The notes below the pieces were generated by a model. The model saw only the letters and a list, made by a program, of their open reading frames with translations, was not told the origin of the DNA and did not search any database. From Apteryx mantelli (taxonomy: Eukaryota; Chordata; Aves; Apterygiformes; Apterygidae), in the NCBI RefSeq assembly GCF_036417845.1, contig NC_089990.1, forward strand, positions 1,991,501-2,055,500: DNA of 64,000 bases, written 5' to 3'. Positions 26,901 to 38,771 of this stretch are shown here, piece after piece. Position numbers and translations under genes: made by a program. Within the stretch, counting starts at the first letter, position 1. Every line of letters starts with the position of its first letter.

Positions 26901-28908
26901 TTGTGAATGATGATTCTACTTGCTGCAGAAAGCACTGTCTGATCCCTGGAAAAAATAAGCTAAACTTCATGCTTCGATCTGAGCTGATCTGGTTCAGCTA
27001 CGTCAGCTTTGTGCTTTGATCAGAACTGGTATAACAAAGGCACAAATAGAAGTGATTTGTAGAAGCTCACAGATGGAGTTCATGATTTAAACTGGATTAG
27101 GGCCTGATTTGTCCATCCTGGGATGTTGCTCTGACAGCAGAGGCATTTCTCATCTACAAGACCTTTAATAACTTGTTTGGGATGGAAAGGAAAGAAGGGG
27201 GCTGCCATCTACATGATTATCTTTTGACTATTGTTTGCAACTTCAGTCTTCAGCACCACCACACGGTACTTCTCGGCAAGTCAGGGCTCCATTGAAACCT
27301 TTCATTCTTACCCGGGATGCTGCTCAGGCTAAGTATGTTGTTTTCTGATTATTTAGACACAGTGTGATGCAGTGCTCTGTCATATCAACCCTAGGATATT
27401 CTTTCAAATGCAGAAAACTGGTGGTTATTCTTAAAAAGTGTGCCACATCAAGATGTGGCATGTATTGTACATCTGGGGCAGGGAATGGGGCAAACTTCTA
27501 ATTTATTTCCGCCACCTTCTCTGTAATTTCTTCTGTTATCAGCATGCTTCAGTGTCTTTATTAATGCTGTTTCCCCCTATCGGAGTAGCAGAAGAGAAGA
27601 CTATACGAGGCAAATACAGCTGTGTTAGTTTATAGACCATGTGCTTGCTCTTTAGTTAGCTGTGGAGAGGCAAGGCTTATCTCACCCTCTAAACCTCTGC
27701 ATGGTATAACAGGATTGTTCTTCACTCTTTAAGAACCTGGTGGTGAAAAGCACATGTGGTGTCTGTTAATCCAGTGTGCACTCTGGAAGATTTCAGTGAA
27801 TTCAAATAAGTGATCTTAGTGGCTGGGAAGATGCAATACCTACCAGAGATTCATCAATCACAATAGCCTGTTATTTACAATTTTTGACTGTAAGGCTCTC
27901 CCTAGGGGATCAAGATCTTAACACTTTGTGGCACTGTCAGATTCTTGTAAAGAATATGGCAGCTAAAGCACAAAATGGGATAGAAACAGGGTTTCTTGTC
28001 ATGCTTTTGACATAACTTGTCCTGAGCCTTCAATGTATCTATTTAGCTAAGCAGTGCCTAATTCAGTTCCCAGTGGCCTCCTTGGCAGGTTAAGCTAGCA
28101 GAGACCTTTCTCCGTTGAATAGAAGTGATTCAGGGCCTTTGGAATAGAACAGTCTTTATCTCTCTAAACTTATTGGGTGAACTGTTTAAATACTGTTATG
28201 GCTAGGTTACTGGCAAGCCTGTTGCTGAAGGCCCAGACCCTAGAAATACATCTGTTCCCAAGTCATCCATGACAAAATGTCTTCTATTACAGTACAGATT
28301 GGAGTACAGAGTATTTCTCTGCATTGTTATCTGTTTCTGTTCATTAATAAGGGTACATAAAGCGCGTTCCTTGACTTTTTCTTCCCATAGAGTGTTTGGT
28401 GCTGGATATCCTGGCGTGCCAACTATGACAGTAGATGATTGGTATGAGCAGCGCAGAAGGCAAGGAGTCATGCCTGGTCAGAGCGTCCCTCAGAGAACAC
28501 CAGGTATGGAGTGGAAAGTAAAATTTGGCATAGAGAATTTGGGAACTGTTGCGAGGGGAAGAGTGAATGGGGATATGTTCAAGATACAAAACACCCACTG
28601 ACTGATGAAGAGTAAGAACAAACTTTGCCTATTAGGTTGCTGTTGGTTGGCAATTCTGCTTTCAGTCTGTACTGGCTCCCAGATGGGCTTCTATTCTGAG
28701 AACTGGGCTAGTGATCTTTCACTGTCTTACTGCCCCTCACTTTTATTCTTGACCTATAGCAGGTGTAACTGATGACGAACTGCAGAAGAAGCAGCAGGAG
28801 AAAAAAGAGGAAGAGGATGATGAGGAAGCTCTTCAGAAAGCTCGAAACTGGGATGACTGGAAAGATACACACCCAAAAGGCTATGGCAACCGACAGAATA
28901 TGGGCTGA
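23338..28908 (+). CDS. IGBP1: Immunoglobulin-binding protein 1 (alpha4/TAP42, PP2A regulator)
   Basis: IGBP1 (alpha4) binds and stabilises the catalytic subunits of PP2A, PP4 and PP6 in the cytoplasm and links them to TOR signalling. Coding exons are 23338-23528, 23640-23930, 26036-26231, 27247-27332, 28391-28503 and 28763-28908. They join in phase to 340 aa (human 339). The TAP42-like helical domain begins with [17 protein letters not shown]. Family hallmarks are [20 protein letters not shown] across exons 2/3, [11 protein letters not shown] in exon 3, [20 protein letters not shown] across exons 4/5, and the invariant C-terminus ending GYGNRQNMG. Intron 1 is only 111 bp. The last acceptor is NAGNAG, so exon 6 may also start at 28760. 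The frame stays open upstream of the start, so an N-terminal extension cannot be excluded, but the start at 23338 fits the family length. An Ala/Pro-rich insert sits near residues 125-140. Confidence 0.95.
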
Positions 28909-29266
28909 CGCTGCAGCTGCAGAAAGAGTAGGGCTTGGAAATCCTGTAAGAATGCCTATATCCTGGAGATATAGGAGTAAATAGACTGTACATACGCAGA
29001 GGTATCCTTGACTTCTCTGGGAGTCACTGGAGTCCAAGGAGTGAACAGGACAGTTTGTTTTGGTTTACATAAATGTCAGACTGAGAGTGCACTTGTCATG
29101 TGCAGTGATAACACAGGAGCTCTTGTCAAGTGGAGCTCTTTCCGAGGGATCGAACTACCTCTGCTCTCCCAGTCAGAGGAAGTCCTTGAAAGAAAGTACA
29201 TGAATTTGAAAACAGCTCTTTGTATTGTTGGTGGATGTATTTATTTTTTCTCTATATTTTAAACAA

Positions 29267-29272
29267 AATAAA
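29267..29272 (+). terminator. IGBP1: IGBP1 poly(A) signal
   Basis: AATAAA about 360 bases after the IGBP1 stop codon, in an AT-rich 3' UTR, followed by a T-rich stretch. It is the first canonical signal downstream of the gene. Confidence 0.7.
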
Positions 29273-31866
29273 ATCTCTTGTCCTGACTAGTTCTTGCTGT
29301 AAAATCCCTTGCTCTTTGTCCTAGGCTCTTCTAGAGCAATTTTGTAAGGTTGGTTTCCAGCAACCAAAAGAGCTGAGGATGGGAAATGTGAATTGTCAGG
29401 TGGTCTGTTCCAGAGAGTATTTTCAGTCAAGGCTTTTGAACACAACAGCTTGCACTGCAATGTTTATCTTGGCAAACAGGTCTTGTGCAGCCAGGTGTAT
29501 TGGTGGCCTTTCCACAGTCTCATCCCTTCATTCGTCCCAAAGTGGCAGACAAAAGTGTTTTGGATGTTTGTATGTTAAGTAGATCAGGTATTTCAAGGGC
29601 TGTGGTGTGAAGTGTTGATAATACACACAGTAAAATGCTGTAATAGAAATGTTTATCCTTTCACTTAGTGTAACAGGGAGATTGTGTGGCTATAACATAA
29701 TATAACATACATAATATAAATTCTGTGTGTATAAATGCTCGGCCAGCTTGGTGTATTATGGAGACTAACACTGGGAGAAATTGTGTAGTGTTCGAAAGAG
29801 GGGTGGTGCACTGACTGCCAGTGTGCTTTGAAATCTACTTACCAAATAGCCCTGTAATGGTGAAAACCCTGTCTGAATTCCTCTAAAGCTAGTTGAAATA
29901 GCTGTTGGTAATAATCCTGAACTGACAGAGAAGAGAGGACATGACTGTTTTGCCGTACCTAGCACTGACTCGGATCACAGAAGTAGCATTGCTGGGTAAG
30001 AAACCTGAAAAAACGCTGCAGGAAACTCTGGGCTCACCTAGCGTGGTGAACAGCTGTGATTCCGAGGTTGTTCTAAACCGGCATTCTGCTAATGGAAGCT
30101 ACGTTACAGATGTCAGGTAAAAACCAAAGCCTAATTCCTGTGGCAGCTGCTAATGTGGTCATGTGTGCTATCCAGAGCAGGCCAGAAGGTATTTACTGTC
30201 TGATTTTTGAAGTTCAGTCAGGGGTTTTCATCTGCAGGCTTTAGGGATGATGATTTAAAGAGTCTAGCATTTTTCCTTCATACTAACATCATTCAGGCAC
30301 AGCTCGGGAACCAGCTAGGCTGCAGTGGGATTTAGACATTTTATACCTAGCAGTATGAAGCAATCTCAGCTCTTAGCTAATCCGCATTTCTGAAGCTGTG
30401 GCCTGCAATGGATGCTGTTAATGCCCATTTTTCTAGGTATCAAATCTCTATAACTTAACAGATTCTTGTCTATGAATTTTTGTGAGCTTCAGATCTCTCC
30501 TCTGAAATGTTTTTTGCTCTAACACTCATGCAATCTTATACATGGATTTACCCCTTTCCTACATTTGGTGTTAGAGAGACTGCTCTTATTGAGTACTTCT
30601 GGAAAGGTAGGTCTGAGAACTAGTTCTAGTGAATTAGGTCCTGCAGATCTTTACTATTCCTGTCAATGTTAGCCTGGAGTCGCATCTCGTGGATACTTCT
30701 GTGCTACTTTTGGTTTGTTTGTTGGCTTTTTTTTTCCTATGTGCGTTTGCAAGGGAATCTTGCCTAAAGTTGTTTGATTTAGCTATACCCAATCCTCCTT
30801 TCAGCCTTCTGTGCTAGTGTTTCGGTGAGCTGTAATTCCAGCCAGAGCCACAATCCCCGTGTTAAGGCTATTCCAATGAACTCCTGAAGATGTTCCCACA
30901 CCCTAACCCTCCCCCAACCTTCACAGTAGGATCCAGGGAACCTTGGTGCAGATTGCTTTCTAAGCAGAAAAAAACTTTGGGTCTCCCATCCTCCATGAGC
31001 GCTACTCCAGTATTCACAGGCTAGCAGGCCATAGTCGTATGCCTGACAGCTAGTTCACCCATCATCCTCTTAAAGATGATTATCTTCTCAGAAGCATTAA
31101 TTTTTGATCTTATTCTAGCACAGAATGTGGAAAATCTTCTGCCTGGGTGGATCAGCCTTGGGTTGAAACAACAAAGAATTGAGCTTCACATTCAATCTCC
31201 TTTCCCATCACTTCCAGCAGCCCCAAAGGGAGAAGGGTGAGAGGGAAAACATCCACAGTCTCAAGAACATCAGGGAAATGGTGCCAGGTTGCTGGCTTTG
31301 GTGCCTCTCCTAGTCACAGGCAGCGTGCTTTCTCCTCCGCTGGACTGTGGCCGTGGAAAAGGATGGGATTTTGTGTTGGACAGTGGGACTAACGGTCAGG
31401 ACCCATCTGGCAAAGTGCGTTCCTGTAGCTTGGAGCAGGAGACCTGGGGATGACGGTTTCGGGCAGCCCGGGGGGAGTCACACCAGTAAGGCATGACAGC
31501 GGTTTGTGAAATACCCAAAGTTTGGACAGTACCATTCCCCGCAGGGGGGAAGGCAGCACCCGCTGAATGACCTCCGATAACGATGAAGAGCTGTGGTAAT
31601 TGTGCGTTTTGGAGGAAGAGCACAGCACCCTTTACGAAAGCAGCTCCTCGGCGCTCAGCACCATCTCCTTTCCCTCCTGAGGAGCACCAGCTTCTCCTCG
31701 CGCTGCAGGTCAAGGCCGGAGCCCGTCCTCTCCCCTCCGCAGCGGACAGTTTATCTTGGATCGGCTGGTGCAGTTAAAGTAACTGGATACACAGTCTCAG
31801 TCCGGTATTTCCAAACTTGCCTTTTAACCTGCAGAACCAGAGTCTGGAGCAGAACTTCTTGCCACC
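29273..31866. other. Intergenic region between IGBP1 and the DGAT2-like gene
   Basis: No gene was recognised. It contains one copy of a duplicated segment (29407-29531). The remainder is unremarkable unique-looking sequence, rising in GC toward the start of the DGAT2-like gene. Confidence 0.55.
29407..29531 (+). repeat. Copy 1 of a ~125-bp dispersed segment
   Basis: This segment is about 92 percent identical, by eye, to 36870-36994 in the same orientation. The longest uninterrupted match covers the gcttgcactgcaatg to aaacaggtctt part. It lies just past the IGBP1 poly(A) signal. It can form short hairpins (gttccagag with cttttgaac; tgttt with aaaca). No match to a known repeat family was recognised. 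Confidence 0.75.
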
Positions 31867-34800
31867 ATGAAAACAATTATTGCAGCCTATTCCCAAAATC
31901 GTAGTGGTAAGAAATTTCCAAAGCGTGTTTGAATGGTTCCTAATGCTCTGGAGTTGCGAGTATCTAGTCAGGCAATTAATGTTTGTTGTCACTATTGTCT
32001 ATCTGCTGCAGACTGCTTAGGGGAAAGGGAGGTGTTCGGAGCAATTTGGGGTTAGCAGCACCAGAGGAAAACATAGAGTTGCTCAACAGGAATGAAATTT
32101 CTTAAGTTTTTACTGACAATGTGTTAGATAATGTTACTCCCGCAAAATGCTACAAAGCGCAGCAAATTCTCCTTCATGTTTCTTTGCTGCTTCCGAGCTG
32201 TGGAGCCCAAATTTCTGGTGGGTTGCCTTCAGAAAAGTCCCTGTTACACAGGACGGAGACCTACGTGGGCGTGAGCAGAGCCACTGGGGTTTGTCCATTA
32301 CTCGGCTGATGGTTTCCATTCTGTGGTCTGGAAATTCATGGAGTGCTGCTGGGGGAGGCTATAAAAAGCAACTAAAAAAAGCAACTTTTTGGTAGGCACG
32401 AATCGCTAGGCAGAGCTCTTGTCTTCACTGGAAAAAACTAGGAATTTGGAAAGTTGGAAACCACAGGGCTCCAAGGGCTCTAAGATTTCTGGGAATATGT
32501 CGTGGGACGTGTGTCAGGGACGGGCAGGAGGGATTGTTTAAAGCATGGCAAACCGCTCGGGGGGCATAGGGAGAGGAAAAATAATTCTTCGACGCTGGTG
32601 ATGACTCCAGTGTTTAATTTTAATTGTCCCACTCCTGGTTTGGATTGAGCTGGGAAAAGTCGAGCCTCCATCATCCCAGCCTGGCCTAAATCTGGATTTT
32701 GGTGGTTATTCTCCAACTCGAGGGTCTTTCTGGGACCTCCCAGCCCAGGAGAGTGGTGTGGGTCCCTCCATGGAGGGGTCTCTGTTTGGCCGGCGCTCGG
32801 GTTTGGGGCTATTTTGCAGCCATGTGGCCCAAGAACCCGTGGTCACGGTGGCAGCCGAGGCAGGCGGACCTTTGGCCAGCGAGGCGAGCGCGGTGGGCCG
32901 GTGCCGGGGAGGAGGGGACGGGGATGCGCGTGGAGTTTGGATCCTGGCTCCCGGCCCGGCTGGCACCGCTCTGGGGTGGTTAATGGTTCACCAAGGTCGG
33001 TCAACCGGCTGGAGGGGGGAAAAAAGTGGGGATGTGGCGGGCAGCGAAGCAGCGAGGGCTGCTGAGCCTCCCCTGCCCCAAAGTCGGGGGTGGCCACCAG
33101 GCTTGCGCAAGCCCGGGCTCCGCGCTGTTTCGGGCCGCGTGGCCGGAGGGAGCCGGGGGCCAGCGGGTGTCCGTGCTTCGCAGGGAGTCGCGCCAGCGTC
33201 CAGGCTGCCCTCCGCACCCTGCTCACGGCGCCGTGGCCCTCGCAGCGGGACGTCCGCTCGTGGCTGCAGCTCCTCGCCGTCCTCCAGTGGGTCCTCAGCT
33301 TCCTGCTCCTGGGTGAGTGGAGCAAAAACGCTCTCGTGCCTTAACCCCGGTGTTTGCTGGGTTTTGTTGGAACGTGGGAAAGCTGTGCCTAGGTGGTGGT
33401 GGCGGCGGCTCTGAGGACGGGATGTCGTGAGCTGGCCGGGCGGGCGCACGCTTACCCCTTCTCCCCGGCTCCCGCAGGGGTGGTCAGTCTGCTTCTGCTC
33501 ATCTACCTCGTGTTCACCAGCTTCTGGCCCATTTCCGCCCTGTATCTGGCCTGGATCATCTTCGACTGGGACACGCCGGAGAAAGGTATGGATGGACACA
33601 GCCCTGTTTCCTGCGTCTTTCTAGCAGCACAGAGACGTCCCTCAGGAAATGTGGGATGTCTCATTTCTCCGCCTATCACTGAATTACCTCCGGGTTGCCT
33701 GGGGCGTGATGGTGGGACCAATGCAGAGAGAAGGAGAAGGTGGTGGGATAATTTGTGCCGCTGGGTGTGTCAAAGCCTTTGCGTCGATCGACGCAAGTAG
33801 CTTGCTGGATTTTGGGCAGGGACCCATGTGAATAGCTAATCGCACTCGTGGTAAAGGTAAGTCTAGGGATATTGGTCGGGAGCAGATGCACCAGAGGGTC
33901 CCCATCCCAGCGTGCTGGACTGAATGCACTGTGTCCTGCTTGCTCCTTCGGTCTTCTCTTCCCTGACCAGCCCCTTCCACAATGAACGGCCTTTCCACCA
34001 CCGCAACGGGCCCTTCTTCCATCTGCAAATTTCATCTAGGTAGAAAAGAGGGATGTGTTGCAAGTTGTTCAGCAAGACTACTGGAGCGGATTCACTGACC
34101 CCCGTTGGTGTATGTTTGCAGGCGGGAGGAGGCTGGCGTGCTTGCGGAAATGGCGCGTGTGGAAGCATTTCCGGGATTATTTCCCGGTTCAGGTAAGCCA
34201 TGGGTGGGCAAGGGGCCAGGGCGTTCATGCCATGTGCACCCAGCAGACCCCCCCCCTCCAAGCCCTGGTGCAAGCCCAGCTCCCTGAGGAGCAGCTCCAG
34301 TGGGAACTACCTCCCACCTCCTGGAAAACCAGAGGTGGAGGAGGTGGGCCAGGAAGGGCCGGTGCATGTGGGGCATCTCTCCAGCAGGAACCGTTCCTGG
34401 AAATGCCCTTGCTTTCCCCATTTGCCATGGCTTGCAGCCCGGCGGGAGGCAGTGGTCTGCTGCCCAGCGCGGACACGTGCTCCCAGCCCCACGGTGGCCG
34501 GCGGCTCCCGTGTGGCCAGACTGGTGGCCGCTGATCCTCCCTGGTTCCCGCAGCTGGTGAAGACCCACGACCTGTCACCCAGCCACAACTACATCATCGG
34601 CTCGCACCCCCACGGCATCCTCTGCGTCGGGGCCTTCTGCAACTTCGTCACGGGATCGACGGGCTTCTTGGAGATGTTCCCTGGCATCAGACCCTTCCTG
34701 ACCACCCTGGCCGGCAATTTCCGCCTGCCCATCTTCAGGGAGTACCTGATGAGCGGGGGTGAGCGTGCCCGGGGGGCCACTGCCAGGCACCCTGCGGAGT

Positions 34801-36371
34801 CCCCGGGTGCTCACCCCACTCTCGTCACCTCCTCTTCTCCATCTTAAACAAACTGGGTGCCCCAGGGGCTGGGGGTGGCCGTCCCTGCCTGCCCCGCTCC
34901 TGCCACTGGTCGCCTAGCTCTGCCCCATGCCCAGGGCCGCGTAGGCTGCTCTGGCAGGCAGCACCGGGGAGGGAGCACAGCTGGAGCAATGGAGGGGTGC
35001 AGGGACTGCATCCCCCGGCCTCCTGCTCCCACCTGTGGGCAAACCCCAGGACTGACAGCCCATGCTTGGGCCGGCTCTGCCTGGAGGCTGTGCGCCCTAG
35101 GAGCAAGAGGCAGTGCTCTGCCTGCACCCTGCCTGCACCCTGCCTGCACCATATCCACACCCTGCCTGCACCCTGCCTCCACTCTGCTTGCACCTTACCT
35201 GCACCCTGCCTGCAGGCCCAGGGCCCCAGCTGCTGGTGCTCTCCCAAAGCAGGGGGGACCTTGCCCCTGCCCCACACAGGCTGGCTCGAGGAAGGGCTGC
35301 GCCCATGGGGCAGCACAGCCGGGGTCACCACCGGGCAGGCGCTTGGTGCCAGCCCAGCTCACTCTTGCTTTGGTGCTGGGATGTGCTGTCTATACCCCGA
35401 GCACGGGGAGGCTTTCCGCTCCCTGCCACCTGCCTCCCCAGCAAACACGAGTATTAGCCCAGCCCTCCCAAAATGCAGCTCCCAGCCGGGCAGGCCCATC
35501 TCCATCGTCTCCGTTGCAACTCGCTGCTCTGCTCCCCAGGTCTGTGCCCCGTGACACGCCAGGCCATAGGGTACCTCCTGTCCAAGAACGGCACCGGGAA
35601 CGCCGTGGCCATCGTCATCGGCGGCGCGGCCGAGTCGCTCTCCTGCCGGCCGGGAGTCACCACCTTAATCCTGAAGAACCGCAAGGGCTTCGTGCGCATG
35701 GCCCTGCAGCACGGGTGAGCTGGGCTGGGTGGCCGCGGTGAGGGGCAGAGCTTCTCCTGCCCGCGGGCAACGGGGGTGCTCCGTGGACCGCGTGGCCCCA
35801 GGGAGCTGCGGGGTGCCCGGTCTCGTGGCAATGCCTCTCCCCTGCAGGGCGTACCTGGTGCCCTCCTTCTCCTTCGGCGAGAACGACCTCTTCCGGCAGG
35901 TGGTTTTCGAGGAGGGCAGCTGGATGAGGAGCATCCAGCTGCGCTTCCAGAAGATGATGGGCTTCGCCCCCTGCGTCTTCTACGGCCGGGGCCTCACCTC
36001 CGTTCAGTCCCGGGGATTTTTGCCCTACCCCAGACCCATCACGACTGTCGGTGAGCATCTCCGTGCTGCGGTGCAGTGCGTGCAGACCCTGTCCCCGGCA
36101 GCCCCGCGTGCCGGGAGGGTGGGATGGTGCACGGGGTGGGATCCCACGCCACTGCGGGCAGCGGCTCGTCCCTCACCCCTGGGGCTCACGGGCCTCCCTT
36201 GTGCCGGCTCTGGCAGTGGGGGAGCCCGTGACGGTGCCCAAGATCGAGGACCCGAGCTGCGAGACGGTGGACCTGTACCACGAGATGTACGTCCGCTCCC
36301 TGCTCAAGCTCTTCAACGAGAACAAGACCAAGTACGGGCTGTCGGAGACGGACGAGCTGCGGATCATATGA
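31867..36371 (+). CDS. DGAT2-family acyltransferase (DGAT2-like)
   Basis: A membrane acyltransferase of the DGAT2/MOGAT/AWAT family, which esterifies diacylglycerol, monoacylglycerol or long-chain alcohols with acyl-CoA at the ER and lipid droplets. Coding exons are 31867-31906, 33184-33312, 33478-33585, 34122-34192, 34554-34758, 35540-35714, 35848-36050 and 36217-36371. They join in phase to 361 aa. Exon 1 has a perfect GCCACCATG context and encodes [13 protein letters not shown], matching the first exon of DGAT2. The hydrophobic hairpin follows in exons 2-3 ([11 protein letters not shown], then [10 protein letters not shown]). The catalytic HPHG is at 134-137 and [12 protein letters not shown] is also present. 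Over the conserved core it resembles DGAT2 more than AWAT1/2 or DGAT2L6, although it occupies the AWAT/DGAT2L6 position beside IGBP1 and P2RY4. Substrate (diacylglycerol or wax alcohol) cannot be told from sequence. The exon 2 acceptor has a weak pyrimidine tract, so that boundary is less certain. Confidence 0.88.
35122..35216. repeat. 11-bp minisatellite in DGAT2-like intron 5
   Basis: About nine tandem copies of an 11-base unit with consensus ctgcaccctgc, several of them diverged (for example ctgcaccatat and ctccactctgc). It lies wholly within the intron between exons 5 and 6. Confidence 0.85.
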
Positions 36372-38765
36372 GCGAGGCTGGGCAGAAGCCACGGGCCGAG
36401 GCGGGCGGCCAAGTCCTGACCCGCAAGGGCGGCTGGCTCTTGCGGGTGGGGATTTCAGCCCGCCTGGCAGGTGGGCGCAGAAGGACAGGCACCGTGTTCA
36501 CGGGGACCACCTGGCCCCGGAGACCCTTCCCACGCACCGGGCACCGCCGCTGCCCCTTGCCTCGCTGCCTCCGCTCCAGCCCATGTTCCTCCATGGCGGC
36601 TTAGGAAAGGAAGATGGAAAAAAAGCAGAGTGAGGCACGGGAGGAAGGGAGAAACCAAAGGGAGGGAGGGAGGGAAAAATTGGCAGAGGGTCCCTGGCCT
36701 GTCGCTGGGGTGAGCAGCTGCTTTCCCGCTCCTCCATGGGCTGGCGCAGTGGTTCCCGCGGGACGGGGGCTCGCAGAGCTGTGGCGCGGGAGGCAGCGAT
36801 GTCCCCATGGGCCGTGCCGGTGGGATGCCGGGCCGCGGCAGGCGTCCTGGGGCGACGGGGAGGTGCTCCGTTCCAGGGAGTATTTTCAATCAAGGCTTTT
36901 GAACATGATGGCTTGCACTGCAATGTTTATCTTGGCAAACAGGTCTTACGCAGCCAGGTGTAGTGGTGGCCTTTCCACAGTCTCATCCCTTCAGTCTAAG
37001 ATGTTTTGGCAACGGGGAGGAGGGAAGGGCTATCTCGGTGTTGGACCGGGCGTGCTCCCTCCCAAGACGAGCAGGAGACTAGGTGTAGCAAGGAGGAGGA
37101 AGAGGGACAATTCCTAAGGAGAGCAGCTCTTAGGGGCAGCCCTCCATCAGCGTGAGGTGCTGGGCTGGAGAGAGGTCTCCTATGGGGAAGGGGTGGGAAT
37201 CCCAGGCCTTGGGACTTATTCAACCGGCCTCAATGAAACCTAAGACCACGTTACCCTACTGGAGGGACTGGTCCTGTTGCGGCCCCAGGTAATGAGCCTT
37301 TCCCACCACCGCGACCGGTTCTGCATCCAACACAGACTTGCAACCCCCAGATTTGCCTGGCTGTGGCGGGGAGGGAGGGCTGGCTGGGCTCAGCCCCACG
37401 TGCCGAACACGCTGCCGCAGCCCCATGCATGCGGTCCCCGAGGCTTTGCTTCCCGGCCCGTTTGCAAGCTGCACCGGGGCGCAGGGTTTGGCCGGGGCAC
37501 TTGCACCTGGTCCCACCTGGGGCAGGCGGTGCGTGAGGGGAAGGGAGGGCAGGGAGCTGGCGGTGCTGCTGGGCTGTTTCTCGCTTCTCTGCTCTCTGCG
37601 CTGAGCCGTGAGCGAGGGGCTCTCTGGGTCTGGCTGCTCCTGCCCTGATGGCTACAGGGAGGGATGGGGCACGCTGCCCTCTCTCTCCACGTTTGGAGCT
37701 GGCCGAGAGCTGTTCCTGATGTCTGGGGCTGAAAGGCACCTCCTTCTCCCTGCCTCGTCAGCAACTACCCAAAATGCATGCACTAAACCAAAGCGGTAGG
37801 GCCTGGTGAAGCTGAAACTTGTCCTTCTGGGGGGGGGTCCGTGACCCTCCTGGTGCAGGTGGCACCAGGGAGCAGCCCCTTCCTCGGCCTCGCTGGCGGG
37901 GACGGCGGCCAAGTCTCGCCCGATCCCTGTCCGCAGGGGGTGGTAGGAAGCGGGACATGACATCCTTAATGGGCTGGTGTGGGAAAGTCAATAGCGGTGA
38001 TGATAATCATCTCTGGCCTGCTCTTCTTTACGCAGGCACTCGGTTAAACAGGAGATCTGGGTAAACATTTAGAAAGCAAACACCCATAAAAAACAGATTC
38101 CTGAGGACTCATTAACCTCCCACCACTAGTCACCTCGCTATTTCACCACTCCAGCTGCCTCGTTCTTGAAACCCGTAGAAACGCTAACGTTAACGCGGCA
38201 CACGGTCAGCGTCGGTGTCAGATAAGGCCACGTTACAAGCATGAAGAAAGCTGGAGAAGGCTTTCCTCTGCGCTCAGAAACACCTTCTAAAGGCCTGATC
38301 CCTTCCCAGCAAAAAATGTGCAATCTGGAAGATGGATCTCTGCCGGCCCGGGCTGTGAGCTGAGCGAGGGGAGCCTGGCGTGGGGCCGCTTTTGGAGGCT
38401 GCAACGGCAGCGCGTGCGCAGATGAGACCGCTCTGCCGGGCAAGGCGCTCCGCGCGATGGTCGAGGCTGTGGCTGGGCACGAGCTGCTCTCGTTTGATGG
38501 GAACAGCTCGTAAAGACCCAGGGAGCGGCTTGCCTCGTGCCAACGGCCCTTTGAGGATCAGAGAGATTATTTTTTTAATATCGTTTAAAGATCATTTAAG
38601 TAATGGGGCATGCTGCACGGGGAAGGGAGAAGAAGGAAAAAAAATGCTATGTGGGCTCCCCCTCTCCTGCGATGTCCCCTTGCAAGTGGTCAGATACGAC
38701 CACCTGATATCTCTTTCTTCTGATACAGGGAGAAACAGGCCCGGACTTAGAGAAAGAAAATACGC
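36372..38765. other. 3' flank of the DGAT2-like gene and region between convergent genes
   Basis: Probably holds the 3' UTR of the DGAT2-like gene at its left end. No canonical AATAAA was found close to the stop codon, so the transcript end is not placed. A second copy of the 125-bp segment lies at 36870-36994. No other coding sequence was recognised. Confidence 0.5.
36870..36994 (+). repeat. Copy 2 of a ~125-bp dispersed segment
   Basis: Near-identical to 29407-29531, same orientation, with about ten base differences by eye. It lies roughly 500 bases downstream of the DGAT2-like stop codon, a position comparable to copy 1 downstream of IGBP1. Flanking sequences outside the segment do not match, so it is a bounded unit and not a larger tandem duplication. 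Confidence 0.75.
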
Positions 38766-38771
38766 TTTATT
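38766..38771 (-). terminator. P2RY4: P2RY4 poly(A) signal
   Basis: TTTATT on the plus strand reads AATAAA on the gene strand, about 830 bases beyond the P2RY4 stop codon. It is the first canonical signal and implies a 3' UTR of about 0.85 kb. Confidence 0.55.

Noticed and set aside
29407-29531. H/ACA snoRNA reading of the duplicated segment (hairpin, ANANNA-like hinge, second stem, downstream ACA)
   Set aside because: The first hairpin is too short, the ACA is about 25 bases past the second stem, and a key stem pair is broken without compensation in the second copy.
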